A DNA stretch of 64,000 bases from positions 9,421,949 through 9,485,948 of the forward strand of contig NC_037256.1 of the NCBI RefSeq assembly GCF_000002425.4, written 5' to 3'. Of the stretch, positions 60,761 to 64,000 are shown piece after piece. Made by a program: the position numbers and the translations under genes. This DNA is from Physcomitrium patens. Lineage: Eukaryota > Streptophyta > Bryopsida > Funariales > Funariaceae. The notes under the pieces are model-generated. The model saw only the letters and a list, made by a program, of their open reading frames with translations. It was not told the DNA's origin and searched no databases. Position 1 is the first letter of the stretch. Each line of letters begins with the position of its first letter.

Positions 60761-61139
60761 ATACCTTATGTCTTATTTGAGGTTGAAAATCAAAATTCAA
60801 GATAAGGTCAAATTCTTCTACAATTAAATATTTAATGAATTCTTATGTTAATTTTTACATAACATGACAATGTCACAATTTGGTGCTTGCATATAAAAGT
60901 TGTCCAATACCAATAGATATGATTGATAATCAATCTTTTACATTTGGAGATATTGTAGAAAAAACCAATCTACAAAAGATAATACTAAAATAATTAAGTA
61001 TCAAAGATTGTTTTCAATATCTTCAGTTTTTTTGAAATCAAGTAGTATTTGGCCTTTTTTAGTTCAAATTATATAATTTCAAGATTGATTGGAGATTTAA
61101 AAAAATTTCATCAAGATAAAATTCTTAAATGAACAAGTC
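60761..61139. other. Interval between LTR array and RT-K
   Basis: AT-rich; no feature recognised. Confidence 0.4.
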
Positions 61140-64000
61140 ATTTTAACTTTTATTTGTAGAAGCCAAAGATATTATGCAAGCTATTAATGATAATATAATA
61201 TTTTTTAATTCAATACTAATAGATACATCAATAGTATTAATTTTCTAAGATATATATTTTTTAAATATTAATTTTTTAAGAACATATTTAAGAAAAAAAT
61301 AAATACATTATCAAAGTATTAACTTATAATTATGCAATTGAGTTATAAGAAGGAGCTCAACTTTCATATGGATCAATTTATAATTTATTATAAATAAAAT
61401 TAATAATTTTTTAAGAATATATTAATAAAAATATGGCTATAGGCTTCATTTAATACTCAAAATTTCTAATTTAGACACCAATCATAATTTTAAAGAAAAA
61501 AGATGATTCTTTTTTAATGTATCTTAACTATTGTGGTACTAATAAGATTACAAGAAAGAATAGATATCTCTTGTTGTTAATATTAAGATTGTTGGAGCAA
61601 GTTGAAAAAGCTCATACCTTTATCAAGATTAATTTTTGAAGAATTTAAAACCTTCTTTACATTAAAGAAAGAAACAAGTAAAAAACCACCTTTTGAATAA
61701 AGTATGGCTATTTTGAATATAATCTTATGCTATTTGGCATCACCAATTCTTATTAAAATAAGACCGGTCTATCCAAAGTGTCCAAGATCCTTCTAATTCA
61801 TAGCAACATAAAACTTCATTACAAGGTAGGACAAACTGGATGAGAATAATAATGAATAGAATTAAACAGAATGGGATATAAAAAAAAAAAACTAAGCAAT
61901 CAAAATTAAGACAAAACAAAATAAAACAAGAAGATACAAAATCCAATTGTATTAAGAAAAAAAGGATCTGAAGACATACTTGACCAAATGTCCCAAAACG
62001 CCTTGGCGAGTCCTAATTATACTTTATTCTATCACCTTAGACTTTTTAGATACTTAGTAGTCGACCTCACTTAGATAACTGTCTTAAATTTTTCCTAAAA
62101 GATTATATGGTGCGCTCCACCTAAATAATCACACTAAATTTATTTTAGAATGTTCCATAGTAGATCCTACTTAGTCCACTAATCTAATCCCAATTCTAAA
62201 AACTTCTATGATTCTAATTATCTACTCCTAGACAAATATCTTATCTATATCCTGTTACAATTGTGCCATTTTTTAGAATCTAATGAATAGTATATTTAGA
62301 GACTATTTAGATGACTTTGTAATCATCTATTTGGATATTTTAATAGATTTAAATAATAATAATAAAGAATATAAACAACATAAAAGACTTATTTGGCACA
62401 AGCTTTAAAAAAAAGAGCTTATGCCAAATTATATATATATACATACTTTCAATAGAATTTTTAAGATATATTATTTTACGTGAATGAATTTTTATGAATA
62501 AAAAATAATACAAACTATTTTATAATAAAAAATACCAAAATCAATATAAGATGTCAAATGCTTTCTTGGTTTTACAAACTTCTATAAAATATTTTTTAAA
62601 GATTATTCTAAGATTGCTTCACTACTAATACAACTCAATAGAAAGAAGAAAAAAAATATTTAAGATAGGAAGGCCGAAAATGCTTTGTAAATATTAAAAT
62701 AATTATTTATATCTATTTTAATATTAATTCATATAGATTTATTAAAATTACTTTATTTAGAAATAAATACATATAACTTTGCTATGAACTTAATACTATC
62801 TCAATAAAAAGAAGATAGAAAACAACATCCTATTGCCATTTGATCATGTTGGTTCTTTGCAAAGAAAATCAATTACAAAATCTTTAATAAAAAACTTTTT
62901 GTCATTGTTGATGCACTTGAAGAATTACAACACTTTTTTAAAGAAGCTCAAGGCACAATCATAATTTATATAAATCATAAGAATCTTAAATATTTTATGA
63001 ATGCATAAGTTTTGGATTATTGACAAGAACTTTGAAATATGTTATTTTCTTGTTTTAATTTTGTAATTACTTATAGATATAAAATCTTCTAAAAATAACC
63101 AAAAAAATTATATATCATTTCAAAAGTAAGTAATAATATTTTAATTCAACAAAATCCAATAAAATTAAAACTGTTCAATTTTTAATTAAAAGCATTAATC
63201 TTACCTTTATTTAGAGATATAAAATATAATAAAGAAATTCAAGAAACTATCAAAAAAAAAAAAAATTTTAAGGATTTAAATTTATAGAAGATTTATTTTA
63301 TTACAATAGACTTTTATATATTCCTCTTAGATTCATATGCCTAAAGATCTTTCAATTACATCATGATTTTTCAACTATTAGATATTTTGGCTTCAACAAA
63401 ACCATCGAAGTAATATTTAAAGATTATTGATGGCTCTAAATGTAAAAATTTGTAAAAGAATTTATAAAAATATGTGCTACTTTTGTAAGAGAAAAGGTAC
63501 TAAGATATCAATAATATAGACTTCTTTATCCACTTTCTATATTTAAAAGCTTGTGGTTTTTTATATCTATGGATTATATTACAAATCTTTTAAACTCAAA
63601 TTTAAAAGACTCTATTCTTGTATTGGTTAATTGATTCACAAACATAATACATATAATTCTATGTAATAAAACAATAACTAGAAAAGAAACTAGTAAATCT
63701 TTTTTTGATAATATTTATTGAATGTATGGACTTTCTAAGGATATTCTATTGGATTCAAGTATAAAGTTTATCACTAAATTTTGAAAGAGTTTATTTCAAA
63801 TATTAAAAGTTTAAAATAAATTTTTTTCATCTACAAATTGATAATTAATCAAAAAAAATTAACCAAATTTTAGAGTAATAATTCTATTGTAATATAAAGA
63901 ATTATATAGAATTAGTGCTTTTTGTAAAGTTTAATTATAATAATACTATGCATATAATAACCAAGTAAACACCATTCTTTATAAACTATGGAAGATATTT
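61140..64000 (+). mobile_element. RT-K: decayed Ty3/gypsy pol, runs off right edge
   Basis: RT N-terminal blocks (ILKKKDDSFLMYLNY, then KITRKNRY) lie at about 61480-61590, and the MLFGITN block is cut at 61748 by a 509-bp insertion and resumes at 62263. The catalytic box at 62328-62339 reads YLD-I with one Asp codon missing. RNase H remains (YINHKNLKYFMNA) are at 62740-63010. Integrase zinc region and core (HHDFSTIRYFGFNKTIE, MDYITNLL) are at 63290-64000. Extreme AT content; clearly the same general group as RT-G. Confidence 0.8.
61749..62257. mobile_element. 509-bp insertion in RT-K with CAATT target duplication
   Basis: The RT coding text stops at 61748 and continues at 62263 with the bases CAATT present on both sides (61744-61748 and 62258-62262). 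The insert has no coding region and a more balanced base composition than RT-K. A solo LTR in minus orientation (starting TAACAGG) or a small non-autonomous element are both possible. Confidence 0.7.

Noticed and set aside
1-64000. Fungal origin with repeat-induced point mutation
   Set aside because: The E2 is plant-like and lacks a fungal acidic tail, introns are long for fungi, and the near-identical 7-kb UBC2 duplication is not mutated as RIP would do.

Overview
The window looks like land-plant nuclear DNA. Two copies of an intron-containing RAD6-type ubiquitin-conjugating enzyme gene lie in a sea of AT-rich, decayed Ty3/gypsy retrotransposons. The E2 protein has the plant form of the family. 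The compact gene with a GC-rich 5' region, the gypsy-dominated repeats and the apparent loss of methylated cytosines fit a bryophyte such as a moss, but the species is an inference. No prokaryotic genes, rRNA, tRNA or CRISPR arrays were recognised.

Layout. 1-3243: retrotransposon RT-A (minus, runs off the left edge). 3249-4896: Tat-like gypsy remnant RT-B (plus). 4897-12136 and 16507-23746: arms of a 7,240-bp inverted repeat, each holding a full five-exon UBC2/RAD6 gene. The genes converge on a 4,370-bp spacer filled by truncated RT-C (minus). 23747-26507: low-copy-looking DNA with no recognised gene. 26513-32829: full-length but old chromovirus RT-D (plus; LTRs 545/513 bp, target duplication ACTAT). 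32835-36240: AT-rich, nothing coding seen. 36240-39580: Tat-like remnant RT-E (minus). 39581-41150: 5' end of RT-F (plus). 42086-47996: young chromovirus RT-G (plus; two 296-bp LTRs, target duplication GCATA, nine LTR differences). 48690-50880: decayed RT-H. 50890-57180: RT-I, a different gypsy lineage, with an LTR-like insertion of opposite orientation in its reverse transcriptase. 57225-60760: head-to-tail array of about 1.2-kb LTR-like units. 61140-64000: decayed RT-K, split by a 509-bp insertion and running off the right edge.

Main observation. The chromoviruses RT-A, -C, -D, -F and -G appear to prime reverse transcription with their own RNA, as Tf1 of fission yeast does, rather than with a tRNA. 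In each, an 11-nt word at the expected transcription start (31-32 bp after the LTR TATA box) is the reverse complement of an 11-nt word starting 2 nt after the 5' LTR. Two subfamilies differ at three positions of the word, and all three differences are matched on the other side (ACTCTTGTCAA/TTGACAAGAGT versus AGTCTCGACAA/TTGTCGAGACT). The RT-G LTR also carries tandem heat-shock-element arrays just upstream of that start.

How the parts work together. The UBC2 genes are the only apparently functional genes; their E2 would act in nuclear protein ubiquitination. The retrotransposons carry gag, protease, reverse transcriptase, RNase H and integrase, plus a chromodomain in RT-D and RT-G, but all recognisable copies carry stops or catalytic changes. 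Ends of old, decayed elements were placed by eye and may be off by 50-100 bases; LTR ends of RT-D and RT-G are fixed by target-site duplications.
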